A stretch of 64,000 nucleotides of DNA from CAYWRZ01 sp964460845 (lineage in GTDB: Bacteria > Bacteroidota > Bacteroidia > Flavobacteriales_D > UBA2798), in the NCBI GenBank assembly GCA_964460845.1, contig CAYWRZ010000008.1, positions 1 to 64,000 on the forward strand. The letters are read 5' to 3'. Position 1 is the first letter of the stretch. Every line of letters starts with the position of its first letter. Positions 1 through 8,840 of the stretch are shown here, piece by piece. The position numbers and the translations under genes were made by a program. The notes beneath the pieces were generated by a model. That model made no database searches. It was not told the origin of the DNA and saw only the letters and a program-made list of their open reading frames with translations.

Positions 1-59
1 TCAAACCTGAAACCTTCTGATCCGTAGTCAGATGCTCTATTCAGTTGAGCTACGGAGCC
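1..59 (-). tRNA. tRNA-Arg (anticodon ACG), 3' end cut by the window edge
   Basis: Read on the minus strand from position 59, the sequence folds as a tRNA. A 7-nt acceptor 5' strand GGCTCCG is followed by TA, a D-arm with GCTC/GAGC stem, an anticodon stem TCTGA/TCAGA closing the loop CTACGGA, a variable region, and the start of the T-arm with TTTGA. The central loop triplet is ACG, so it reads arginine CGN codons. Only 59 bases are present; the T-loop 3' half and acceptor 3' strand lie outside the window. Confidence 0.93.
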
Positions 60-70
60 TATTTGAGGCT

Positions 71-79
71 GCAAATATA
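71..79 (-). promoter_or_regulatory. Probable -7 promoter element of the tRNA-Arg gene
   Basis: On the minus strand this reads TATATTTGC, a perfect match to the Bacteroidota -7 consensus TAnnTTTG. It lies 11 bases upstream of the tRNA 5' end, as expected for a short leader. I see no clear TTG -33 partner at the usual spacing. Its presence suggests the tRNA has its own promoter and does not depend on read-through from the M48 gene. Confidence 0.5.
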
Positions 80-150
80 ACTAAATTTTTTTTAGTCGAT
101 CCGTTTTTTTAAGGTTTTTGGAAAATTTACACATACCACTCTCTACCTCC

Positions 151-933
151 TTAATTGGCGTATTTCTGAATGTTTTTCAGAAAATTCTGTATGTCGCGGA
201 TTCTTGTGTCGTCGGCAGGGTGCGTGCTCAGAAATTCGGGTCCCGAACCGCCATCGGCAGCCATTTTCTCCCAAAAATCGATAGCCCGTGCCGGATTGTA
301 GCCCGAAAGGTACATAAACACCAGCCCCATCTTGTCCGATTCGGTCTCGTGCGTGCGTGAATATTTCAACACGCCCAGCGTAGAAGCGATTCCGTACGAC
401 TGTAGAAACACGTTTTTCCCTTTGGCATCGCCCAGCACCCCGCCCAGGGTCTGCCCCATTCCCTGCACGGCCAACTGCTGACTCATCCTTTCGTTACCGT
501 GACGGGCTACGGCATGCGCTATTTCATGCCCCATGATAACGGCCAACAGCGTATCGTTAGAAGCCAGCGGGAGAATTCCGGTATAAACGACCACTTTTCC
601 TCCGGGCATGCACCAGGCATTTACAGTAGGATCATCCACCACGTTAAACTCCCATTTAAAGCCTTTGATGCGATCGGAAGCATTCTTTTTAGCCAAAAAA
701 GTTTCCACGCTACGGGCTATGTTGTGTCCCACCCGATTTACCTGCACTACGCGCGGGTCAGAGGCCGGTAACACCCGGTTAGCGGCCAAAAATTCGCGGT
801 AAGCCGTGTCGGCCATCGCGATAAGCTCGTCTTCGGGCAAAAGCTTGAGTTGCTTGCGGTTGGTAATGGGAACGCGGGCACAGCCAATGACAAAAGCCAC
901 CAGGGCCAAAGCTGCCACAATTTTGTATTTCAT
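151..933 (-). CDS. M48-family zinc metalloprotease, lipoprotein
   Basis: A 260-residue secreted zinc protease of the M48 family (LoiP/BepA-like single-domain type). The N-terminus is a lipoprotein signal with lipobox VIGC (Cys18), so it should be anchored to the periplasmic face of a membrane. The zinc-binding HEIAH motif is at residues 136-140, and a downstream ETESD (196-200) supplies the third ligand. NAWCMPGGKVVVYTG just before the active site is typical of the family. It is last in the minus-strand gene train, 6 bases after clpS. Family members degrade or refold damaged outer-membrane proteins; the substrate here is inferred only from the family. Unlike BepA, there is no TPR tail. Confidence 0.93.
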   Translation of the reverse strand: MKYKIVAALALVAFVIGCARVPITNRKQLKLLPEDELIAMADTAYREFLAANRVLPASDPRVVQVNRVGHNIARSVETFLAKKNASDRIKGFKWEFNVVDDPTVNAWCMPGGKVVVYTGILPLASNDTLLAVIMGHEIAHAVARHGNERMSQQLAVQGMGQTLGGVLGDAKGKNVFLQSYGIASTLGVLKYSRTHETESDKMGLVFMYLSGYNPARAIDFWEKMAADGGSGPEFLSTHPADDTRIRDIQNFLKNIQKYAN

Positions 934-939
934 AAGAGC

Positions 940-1236
940 TTACTGGATTTCTGCGGTCAACCCCAGCTCCAGCATAGAGGAGCATATAGGCTTCAATTGT
1001 TCATAGGTGCCCCGTTTTACCGAGCATTTACCGGTAAAATGCACCAACAGGGTACATTGCTCAGCCTGAATGGGATCATGCTCGCAATATTTGACCAGGG
1101 TTTCGATCACGAAATCGAAGGTGTTCACATTGTCGTTAAACAATACAATCTGACGGGTCGCCTCGGTTTCCACCTGATCCAGCAACAACACTTCCTCTTC
1201 CGTCTCTACCAGTGCGAATAATTTTTCTTTACTCAT
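940..1236 (-). CDS. clpS: ClpS, adaptor of the ClpAP/ClpCP protease
   Basis: A 98-residue cytosolic adaptor that hands N-degron substrates to the Clp AAA+ unfoldase. The ClpS fold signature is visible: LFNDNVNTFDFVIETL (the NDxxxT/S binding-pocket segment), then HFTGKCSVKRGTYEQL and a C-terminal GLTAEI strand. The start codon overlaps the 3' end of the giant SPOR protein gene by 8 bases, so translation is probably coupled. The M48 protease gene follows after 6 bases. In other Bacteroidota clpS commonly follows prmA; here three genes, two of them very large, lie between them. The usual ClpS His of the Clp-N contact region is not obvious to me, a common divergence in this phylum. Confidence 0.9.
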   Translation of the reverse strand: MSKEKLFALVETEEEVLLLDQVETEATRQIVLFNDNVNTFDFVIETLVKYCEHDPIQAEQCTLLVHFTGKCSVKRGTYEQLKPICSSMLELGLTAEIQ

Positions 1237-4200
1237 ACATGAACTGTATTACATCCGACAAAGATACTGTTTTTCCGTCTTTTAAGGCAAGTATCCTTAC
1301 GCCTTGCAATCCGGCTGCGGTATAATGCGCCTTTATCTCGCGGGCCTGCTCAAATTGTGTGATGTCTTTTATGCGGTAAACGGTTTGTGCGCCCGGCAAA
1401 ATCTCTTTTACCGGTTTTATCGCCTGATCGCTCTCTAACACGCGTTTATCGGCCATAGGTACCGCCCCTGAATATTCGCCCAACACCACGGTATAGCTTA
1501 TTTCCCGGCTGTAAAAGGCCTGCGCGGACGGAACCTCGATCCCCTGACGAAAAGCTGCTATCCGTACTTCCTCAATTCCTTCCATCCTGAAAAGCGCTGC
1601 CAGCCGTAAGGCTTCGGCATAAGAATTACCCGGCTCTGTATAATACAGGCTTGTGCCGCGAGAGGTGCTTTCGGTGCGTACGCTGCTTTCGAGGTGGCGC
1701 AGCAGTATTTCGGCCTCTCGTGCAGGCAAGCTGCCTTCGTATTCGCCGAGATAAACCCTGAACACAATAGTAGTATCGGTTTTCGGAACGGCCACCGCAA
1801 GCGTATCGCCCACCGGGGCACCGGGCAGGCTGCGACTCACATAAGCATAAGCAAACCCTTCGGAAATGAGCTGCCGGCGTATTTCCTCCGCTTCCTGCTC
1901 AGAGGGATAATCGCCTGTAAAATACACCACAGAAGTACCGCTCGTAAAGCGACAAATTCCGTATTGCAAAGAAGCTATTATTCTTTCGGCATCTGCTTCG
2001 GGCAGGTTTCGGCCGTACAGCCCTACTATCACTTTGTAAGCCGTTTCGGATGAAAAAAGCTGTGTGTGGGCCGGAGACTGGGAGGGTGCACCTGATGATG
2101 ACGGAACCGGACTCACTGCCGGAACAGGTTCGCGTTGCGAAGAAAGCTCGCGCAGGGTCAGAATGGAGGTGCCGTATTTGCGCAAGGTGTCGGTCGCTGC
2201 GGCAAGACTGATTCTTTTCCCGTTGAAATAAGCCGTCACGAAGGCATCTTTCACCCCGATTTCGCGCACCTCATCTTTACGGCTTACCGCTGTCTGCACG
2301 TCGGGATAGCTCCCGGTAGTGTAGCGTATCAATCCGTTAGGCGTAAGCTCACTGTTGAGGGGCGAAAGGTTGAACAACTGCGCTGCACTTACCGGTTTGG
2401 AATAGACACCTACCTGTACGGTGTAAAACAATCCTGTGATCACTTCGACCTGACGGGCGGGGGCCGCACCGGGCACCGCTGCATAATAAGCGGCGGCACC
2501 GGGTTCGGGCACGAAGTTCGTAGCCTGATTACCCACAGCCACGTTTCCGGGATTTACGGCAGGTGCATCAGGCTGTGAAACGGCCACCGGTGAAACGGAT
2601 GCAGGCTGCGTGGACACGGTCGCTGCGGGTGTAGATGTAACAGGAGGAGCAGCAGCCAGCAAAGCCTGCGCTTCGTAAACCTGAATGCGTTTACCGTCGT
2701 GGAAAGCCACCACAAATGCGTCGGAATACCCCTGCTGCCGGATCTCATTTTTAGCCGTATTGGCGGTAGCAAATGTGGTAAAATACCCCACAGTATAGCG
2801 GGTTAATCCCGAAGGGGTCTGCTCGCCGGTAACAGGTGCAAATTCTTTGAACAAATCTTGCGGAATGGGCTTACGGAAAGCCCCCACCTGCACTTTGAAG
2901 AAAATACCCGAAGGCATTTCAGGATTTACAGGAATGGGATTGTTATCGGAATACAGCGTTTTTTCGGTGCGGGTAAATATTTCCGTTTCGATTTTATCGG
3001 GTACTACGGCGTAGCGGGCTATTTCTTCGGCCGTATAATGTCTTCTTTCGGGGGCAGCCCATTGCTGATCGGGAGCCGTCACCGCGCGAATATCACCCGC
3101 ACGCGCCGTTTCTACCGACCGCAGGTAAGCTTCGGCCTGTTGTTCCGCTTCGCGGCTGCGTTGCATTGCCGAAGCCGACAGTAATAGCAGCGAATCGGCT
3201 ACCCGTTGCGCACGGAGGCTACGGGCTTCGCGATCGTCTGCTTCGGGATAACGCGCTGCCGCACGTTCGACGGCCGCTTCGCTGTGTAATGCCTCTGCCG
3301 TAGCGGTTTGCCGGGCGGCCTGTTCGGAAAGCGCACCTGCCTTTTCTCGTTGCGTAGTGGCCTCGGTTTTCAGATCGTAGTACCGGGCGTATTCGGCCCA
3401 ATGTTTTACTTCGTCCGCCTTTTCACGCAGTACTGCCGCTTCTTCTTCACGACGGCGTTCGGCAACGATTTCAGCCTCTTCTCTTGCCCGTGCGGTTTCG
3501 GCCTGAGCCGCCAACCGGACAGAATGTGCCCGAAACTCTTTGGCCTGTGCACGCAATGCGGCAGCCTCATCGAGCAGAATGGCCCGGTATTTTTTCCGAA
3601 CCACTGCGGCGCTGTCTTCACGCTGCCGGGCTTCCTGTTCGAGCTTGTCGGCACGCTTCGCAAGGCTTTCGGCTTCTTTCGCCTGACGGTAAGAAATCCT
3701 GTCCTGCATTCCCTCGTCGCTGATCTCTGCTGTCGGTTCAGTCGTTTTCGGTAGTTGCGCCGTAGATTCGGGGTCGGTAATATTCAGCTCAAACTCATCA
3801 AGCATAATACGGTACAACGCTTCTGCCTCTCGCAACTGTGTATTACCAAGCTGTGCCGCCCGGTTCGCCTGCGCAAGCAGCTTGTGGCGCTGATCCGTAT
3901 TACGCGTACGGGCAGCCTCGTTGCGCAGCACTTGCGCACGAGCAAATTCGGCTTCGGCGGCTTGTTCCAGTTCACGGGCCTTTTCGAGCCTCGGATCGGA
4001 AAGGCGAGGTTCTTTCTCCAGCGCTGTTTTCAACGCAGCTATGTGCTGTGCCGTGGCTTGTCGTTCGGCTGTTTCGGCTTTCGATAGTGTAGTGGCTAAA
4101 TTTTGCTCCAGTGTGTTGCGCTCTGCTTCGAGCGAACGAATCTGTTTGTCGATTTTCTTTTTCTCTTTTTGATTCGAGGTTTCGGCCGCTTGTAATTTCA

Positions 4201-7200
4201 ACGCTACGATTTCGGCATGTACCGCATTCAATCGTTCGGCCTGAGGTTTTACACGGCGTATTTCCTGCTGCGCCTGTTCATGCTGATACGCCTCTGCTTC
4301 GGGGTAAGCGGCTTTTTCTTCGGAATGGGTATTTACGATTCCGGCCTGTTCGAGTATAGCACGCGATGGAGCCGTAGCGTTCAGCAATTCGTTGCGCCAG
4401 GTTTCGAGCGCTTGTATTTCGGGCGAAGAGGGATCCTCTTTTTTCAGCGCATCGAGTTTCTGGTCTATACGCAACAGCAGTTCCCGATTGCGTACCTCTT
4501 GCCGGTATTGCTTCCGCAGATCGCTCTCGTTCGAAGCGGCGATAGCCTCCGTATCTTCGAGGTAATCGGGGTCGATACGCGCAATAAGCAGCACGCTCCG
4601 ATCCGATTCCTGATCCCTTTCCAACTCTTCGCGCATCTTGTCGAGCAATGCTATTCGAGAGGGTGAGGAATGGGAACCGGGTGCTGTTTTTTCAAGCTCG
4701 ATTTTTTCGAGCAAACGACTGCGTAAGGCTTCGCGGGCGGTAGCTTTTTCGATCGGATTTTGGGAAGAGGATTCGATTCTTTGCCATTCTGTGGTATAGC
4801 CGGGCAGCAGATCATCCGGAACGACATCCGTGTTCTCCGGATTAGTTTCGACCTTCACCACAGGCGTTTCCGAAGCTGCTGCTTCATAAATTTCTGCTAC
4901 AAGCGCTGTTTTCTGAAGGGCTTCATTCGCTGCTTCGAGCGATTCGTTAAGCCATTTACGACGATCGGCTATGGAAGCGCTTTCGGCCGCTTTTTCCCGA
5001 TCAGAAATTGCTTTTTCCTGCAAACGGATCGCTTCTTCTTCGAGCGTGGCTGCTCTTACTTTATCGGCCTGCGAAAGTGTAGCGGCAGCATTATGCTTAT
5101 GCGTTTGAATAACGGCTTCCTGTTTTTTCGTTTCCATCTGTATCGCTTCGGCAGCCTGTTCGGCTAAAGCCAATTCCGATTGCCGCAGCTTTTCCCGGTC
5201 CGATTCGAGCTGTGCCGCCATTTCGCGACGCGCTTCCGTATCGGTTTCTTGTGCATAAGCCGATTGCTGTGTTGCAATTTGTTGTTCGAGCTGCTGCACT
5301 TCTGCTAACTTTTGCTGCGCTGCCTGCTGTGTAACTTTCGCTTCTTCGCTTTGGTAAGTCGATGCAGAGGGCAATAGCAGTGGTGGAAGTAATTCGGGTG
5401 TAGATGGTGGGTTTGTTTTTTCAGGCGTTTGCGTGGCAATTTCCTGCGCTTTGCGTTGAATTTCTTCCTGTTTTTCTTCGCGCAACACCTGTAGTCCTTC
5501 TATTTTTTGTTGCAAATCACGTTTCACCGAAGGATCCGTTTCCCGCTCGGCCACAGTATGCAATGTGCTTATATCGCTATCGAGCTGGCGCAGCCATTCG
5601 TGCTCTATTTCCTGCTCACGCAGCAGCCTTTGTTGCGGATCGGTAATCGCTTGTGCCGCACGTTGCTGTGTTTCCAATTGACGGTACGTCTCCTTTTCCT
5701 TCAAATACGCACTTGCCTCTCCGCGCAAATCGCGTTGCTTTTCATGGCCTGCCACCAGCCGTTGTTCGTTCTGCTTCACCGACTGGGCCGACACCGAAAG
5801 CTGATCCGCGAGGGCATTTTTTTCTGACTGCGAGAGTGCAGGAGAAAGCTCGTAAGGATCCTGAAGAATCGTTTGCATCATTTCCGCTTTGGCAAGCAGG
5901 GCCTCGGCTTCGTGCTGCAACTGTTCCTGTCTGCGAAACGTTTCGCGAATATCGGCCCGAAGATTGGTCAACTCTTCGGTATAACGCGCAAGGTCTTTTT
6001 CAAGCTCGCGGCGGCGTTCCTGCTTATTTGTGCGGTTCAGTTCCCTGGTAAGATTATCGATACGCTGGTTCAGCGTCGATTCATCTTTGCGAAGCTCCTG
6101 GGCATAAATAAGCTGCGCATCGGCAGCTTTCTGTTTTTGCGAAGCCTGACTGCGTATTTCCTGCACCGCATTGCTCCTATCCTTTTCGGCAGCCATGGTG
6201 CCTGCGATAAACTCCTGCTGAGATTTTAATTTCGCTATCACCTGCTGATGGTCGCTACTGCGCAGCGCTTCTCCTATTCCATTGGCATATTCGCGCGATA
6301 CCCGTGCTTCTTCTTTTTTCTTTTCGTGCTGCTGTTCGAGGTAACGTGCTACCTCATAAGCGGCGGTCGCTTCTCTGAGCAGGGTCTCCGACTCTTCATG
6401 CAGCGCGCGCGCTGCCGCCATTACTTGCTGTTGCTCGGTGGGATCGACAATTTTATCGAGCGAACGCAACAGGACTTCGGCGTCGGCTGTTTTTTCGCGG
6501 GCTTCGTCCGTTTTTCGGCGCGATAAGGTGAATGCGGCTTCGGTTCGTCCGCTGAGGATTTCGGCTTCTTTTTCGAGTGTGTGCGCATCCTCCTGAACCA
6601 TACGTAACAGCTCGTCGTTGCTCAGATTAACAGGCAATACAGGTTCATCCGGTTCGGGCGATATCGGGTCGTGATCGAGCGTGTCCAACTCAAAGCGATC
6701 GGCATTGGGGGTAAGCTTTCCTCTTTCTTGCATAAGCGAGGCTATCAGCTCATCGGCATCTTCTACTTCTTCGTCGAACAGGTTACGTATTTCGAGACGG
6801 TCCTGTCCGTTGCGGTTCACCAATCTGATTTCCTGCTTGAGGGGACGGAGCTCACGCCGATAAGGAATGTCCACTATGGCCGACAAAGGTTGCCCGGTCT
6901 GATCGGGGGTAACGGTAAATCGGTATTTTCCGCTTTTGGGAAGCGTGATGACGTAGCTGCCGGTACCTGCCGAGGTAGGAAAAATTCCAATTGTCGCATT
7001 GGTCGCCAATTCTTCGACCGTAATGGTAGCCGACACATTGCCGGGCGGGATTTCAGCGATAAATCGCCCTTTAAGTACGGCAATCATCACCGGTACGCGT
7101 TCTACACGGACGTGATATACGTGAATATTTCCGTCGCGGCTTTCGCGAGCCGAGGCAAACCAGGCATTTCGACCTAAGGAATCGACGATATACAGCAGAT

Positions 7201-8125
7201 CGTCGTCGGGGCTGCTAATGGCAAAATCGACATTTTCGGGTGTGCCGAATTGATCGGTAAGCGGATCGTAAGTGCTTTTGAAGAGATCGTACCCGCCCAT
7301 GCTGTTGTGCCCTTTAGAACAGAAGTACAGCGTGGTACCGTCGGGGTGCATAAAAGGGTAATCTTCGTCGTAGGGTGTATTGACGGCACCTTTCAGCAAC
7401 TGAGGTTTGCCCCAGCCTCCGTTGGGCTGCCGGATTACACGATACAAATCCTTGCCGCTACGTGCATCGGTTCCGTAGCTCGAATAATACACCACATCGG
7501 GATTTTTGGCAGTATGTACCAAAATACGGTGCTTGTTCTTTTTATCTAAAGAAGTTTGCAGCTCCTGCATGACATAGATCTGTCCGCCGATACCTTCGAG
7601 ATTATAAAGCCTGAAAAACTGGTCCTGCCCGATTTCGCGCTTATCGATCACGACAATATCGGTAATGTTACGCAGCAGCTTTTGCCCGTTGCGGCACATC
7701 TCTATTTGACGTTCGACCTGAAATTTCTCTTTTTCTTTGCTGGTAGCCAGCGTTGCAAACTGCTGATAAGCCTGAATGGCCTCTGCAAAACGATAGTTGA
7801 TGTGATAAGCGTATCCGAGGTAAAAAAAGCATTGCTTAGGCACGCCGGGATGCTGCGCGGCATAACGCAGGTATTTGAGTCCGTTGGATTTATCGCCGTC
7901 GCTGTACAGCAGGCAGGTGCCGTATTTGTAGTTGTACTCGGGACTGGACTGGTTGAGGCTTAATAGTTGGAGATACAGAGGTGTAGCTTCCACAAAGCTA
8001 CTTTCTTCGAAGAGCTTGTCGGCCCGCTTGATGAGATCGGCCTCTGAGGTTTGCGCAAGCAGGCTCCAGGGCAAAAGAAGAAGAATGACAAAGCAAAAGC
8101 CGGTATGTAAGCTGTTCTGTTTCAA
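1229..8125 (-). CDS. Giant exported TPR / PD40-propeller / coiled-coil protein with five SPOR-like repeats
   Basis: A 2298-residue exported protein of unknown function. In order: a cleavable signal peptide (ends near LLAQ, no lipobox); TPR-like helices about 25-150; a PD40/WD40-like propeller about 190-345 (motifs such as PFMHPDGTTLYF and GGYDLF); a carboxypeptidase-regulatory-like beta domain about 350-430; an enormous Ala/Glu/Gln/Arg-rich coiled coil about 480-1700; a Pro/Ala-rich linker; and five SPOR-like repeats beginning near residues 1742, 1900, 2029, 2121 and 2210 (first two, FFKVQVGAF and FYTVQVGVY, the most canonical). The TPR-PD40-CRD order resembles the T9SS protein PorE, but PorE ends in an OmpA peptidoglycan-binding domain, absent here. 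SPOR domains bind septal, stem-peptide-free peptidoglycan. Inference: a periplasmic scaffold between the envelope and peptidoglycan. It overlaps clpS by 8 bases and follows plsY by 58. Confidence 0.88.
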   Translation of the reverse strand: MKQNSLHTGFCFVILLLLPWSLLAQTSEADLIKRADKLFEESSFVEATPLYLQLLSLNQSSPEYNYKYGTCLLYSDGDKSNGLKYLRYAAQHPGVPKQCFFYLGYAYHINYRFAEAIQAYQQFATLATSKEKEKFQVERQIEMCRNGQKLLRNITDIVVIDKREIGQDQFFRLYNLEGIGGQIYVMQELQTSLDKKNKHRILVHTAKNPDVVYYSSYGTDARSGKDLYRVIRQPNGGWGKPQLLKGAVNTPYDEDYPFMHPDGTTLYFCSKGHNSMGGYDLFKSTYDPLTDQFGTPENVDFAISSPDDDLLYIVDSLGRNAWFASARESRDGNIHVYHVRVERVPVMIAVLKGRFIAEIPPGNVSATITVEELATNATIGIFPTSAGTGSYVITLPKSGKYRFTVTPDQTGQPLSAIVDIPYRRELRPLKQEIRLVNRNGQDRLEIRNLFDEEVEDADELIASLMQERGKLTPNADRFELDTLDHDPISPEPDEPVLPVNLSNDELLRMVQEDAHTLEKEAEILSGRTEAAFTLSRRKTDEAREKTADAEVLLRSLDKIVDPTEQQQVMAAARALHEESETLLREATAAYEVARYLEQQHEKKKEEARVSREYANGIGEALRSSDHQQVIAKLKSQQEFIAGTMAAEKDRSNAVQEIRSQASQKQKAADAQLIYAQELRKDESTLNQRIDNLTRELNRTNKQERRRELEKDLARYTEELTNLRADIRETFRRQEQLQHEAEALLAKAEMMQTILQDPYELSPALSQSEKNALADQLSVSAQSVKQNEQRLVAGHEKQRDLRGEASAYLKEKETYRQLETQQRAAQAITDPQQRLLREQEIEHEWLRQLDSDISTLHTVAERETDPSVKRDLQQKIEGLQVLREEKQEEIQRKAQEIATQTPEKTNPPSTPELLPPLLLPSASTYQSEEAKVTQQAAQQKLAEVQQLEQQIATQQSAYAQETDTEARREMAAQLESDREKLRQSELALAEQAAEAIQMETKKQEAVIQTHKHNAAATLSQADKVRAATLEEEAIRLQEKAISDREKAAESASIADRRKWLNESLEAANEALQKTALVAEIYEAAASETPVVKVETNPENTDVVPDDLLPGYTTEWQRIESSSQNPIEKATAREALRSRLLEKIELEKTAPGSHSSPSRIALLDKMREELERDQESDRSVLLIARIDPDYLEDTEAIAASNESDLRKQYRQEVRNRELLLRIDQKLDALKKEDPSSPEIQALETWRNELLNATAPSRAILEQAGIVNTHSEEKAAYPEAEAYQHEQAQQEIRRVKPQAERLNAVHAEIVALKLQAAETSNQKEKKKIDKQIRSLEAERNTLEQNLATTLSKAETAERQATAQHIAALKTALEKEPRLSDPRLEKARELEQAAEAEFARAQVLRNEAARTRNTDQRHKLLAQANRAAQLGNTQLREAEALYRIMLDEFELNITDPESTAQLPKTTEPTAEISDEGMQDRISYRQAKEAESLAKRADKLEQEARQREDSAAVVRKKYRAILLDEAAALRAQAKEFRAHSVRLAAQAETARAREEAEIVAERRREEEAAVLREKADEVKHWAEYARYYDLKTEATTQREKAGALSEQAARQTATAEALHSEAAVERAAARYPEADDREARSLRAQRVADSLLLLSASAMQRSREAEQQAEAYLRSVETARAGDIRAVTAPDQQWAAPERRHYTAEEIARYAVVPDKIETEIFTRTEKTLYSDNNPIPVNPEMPSGIFFKVQVGAFRKPIPQDLFKEFAPVTGEQTPSGLTRYTVGYFTTFATANTAKNEIRQQGYSDAFVVAFHDGKRIQVYEAQALLAAAPPVTSTPAATVSTQPASVSPVAVSQPDAPAVNPGNVAVGNQATNFVPEPGAAAYYAAVPGAAPARQVEVITGLFYTVQVGVYSKPVSAAQLFNLSPLNSELTPNGLIRYTTGSYPDVQTAVSRKDEVREIGVKDAFVTAYFNGKRISLAAATDTLRKYGTSILTLRELSSQREPVPAVSPVPSSSGAPSQSPAHTQLFSSETAYKVIVGLYGRNLPEADAERIIASLQYGICRFTSGTSVVYFTGDYPSEQEAEEIRRQLISEGFAYAYVSRSLPGAPVGDTLAVAVPKTDTTIVFRVYLGEYEGSLPAREAEILLRHLESSVRTESTSRGTSLYYTEPGNSYAEALRLAALFRMEGIEEVRIAAFRQGIEVPSAQAFYSREISYTVVLGEYSGAVPMADKRVLESDQAIKPVKEILPGAQTVYRIKDITQFEQAREIKAHYTAAGLQGVRILALKDGKTVSLSDVIQFMYE

Positions 8126-8183
8126 TCGGGGTGGTGCCTGTATCGGGTCAGTACACCGATCAATAAAATTAGTTGAAATTTGC

Positions 8184-8831
8184 TTACTGTCTCTTACGCA
8201 GTCGGATATTCATCCTGTTTTCTTCCTTACGCACAAGCCTTTCTATGTTTTTCTGGTGTGTAATGAGCACCAGCACAGCAATGATCATGGCGAAATAGAT
8301 GAGCGAGAGGGGTACAGGCCGGAATACCAGAAAAAGCAGGAAGGGAAAACAGATGGCCGTAATCATAGAACCCAATGATACGTAACGGGTTAAAAGAAAT
8401 ATACAGATAAATATCCCTATGCAGATGAGCGCAGCCTGCCAGTGCAGGGCGATGATAATACCCAGCAGGGTAGCTACCCCTTTACCGCCCCGGAAGCCGG
8501 CAAAAAGCGGAAAAATGTGCCCCAGTACGGCGGCCACACCGGTAGCCAGCTTAAAATTAACCTGTCCTATCGATTCGGCTTCGTAGGGCGAAAGCCAGGC
8601 CATGAGTGCCACGGCGCCTAATCCTTTGCCTACATCGAGCAGCAGCACCATCACTCCGGCGGGCTTGCCCAGTACCCTAAAGGTATTGGTCGCTCCGGCA
8701 TTGCCGCTACCATGATCCCTCACGTCGATACCGTAAAACAATTTACCGACCCATACCGCAGAAGGAACCGAGCCGATGAGATACGCTCCCATAACGGCCA
8801 AAAGGTTAAATACTGTAAATACATCTTCCAT
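8184..8831 (-). CDS. plsY: PlsY, acyl-phosphate:glycerol-3-phosphate acyltransferase
   Basis: A 215-residue inner-membrane enzyme that acylates glycerol-3-phosphate at position 1 from acyl-phosphate, the first step of phospholipid synthesis (partner PlsX not in the window). The three PlsY signatures are present: GSVPSAVWVGKLFYG near the N-terminus, GSGNAGATNTFRVLGK, and FPLFAGFRGGKGVAT. Five hydrophobic segments fit the usual topology and the length is normal. It lies 9 bases downstream of the 1478-residue unknown gene and 58 upstream of the giant protein gene. The C-terminus is basic (RKEENRMNIRLRKRQ). Confidence 0.96.
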   Translation of the reverse strand: MEDVFTVFNLLAVMGAYLIGSVPSAVWVGKLFYGIDVRDHGSGNAGATNTFRVLGKPAGVMVLLLDVGKGLGAVALMAWLSPYEAESIGQVNFKLATGVAAVLGHIFPLFAGFRGGKGVATLLGIIIALHWQAALICIGIFICIFLLTRYVSLGSMITAICFPFLLFLVFRPVPLSLIYFAMIIAVLVLITHQKNIERLVRKEENRMNIRLRKRQ

Positions 8832-8840
8832 AGCACGTGC

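Noticed and set aside
3308..7177. Numerous plus-strand open frames opposite the coiled-coil gene
   Set aside because: Their apparent composition (Arg/Phe/Gly/Cys-rich) is the reverse-complement shadow of Glu/Ala/Gln codons.
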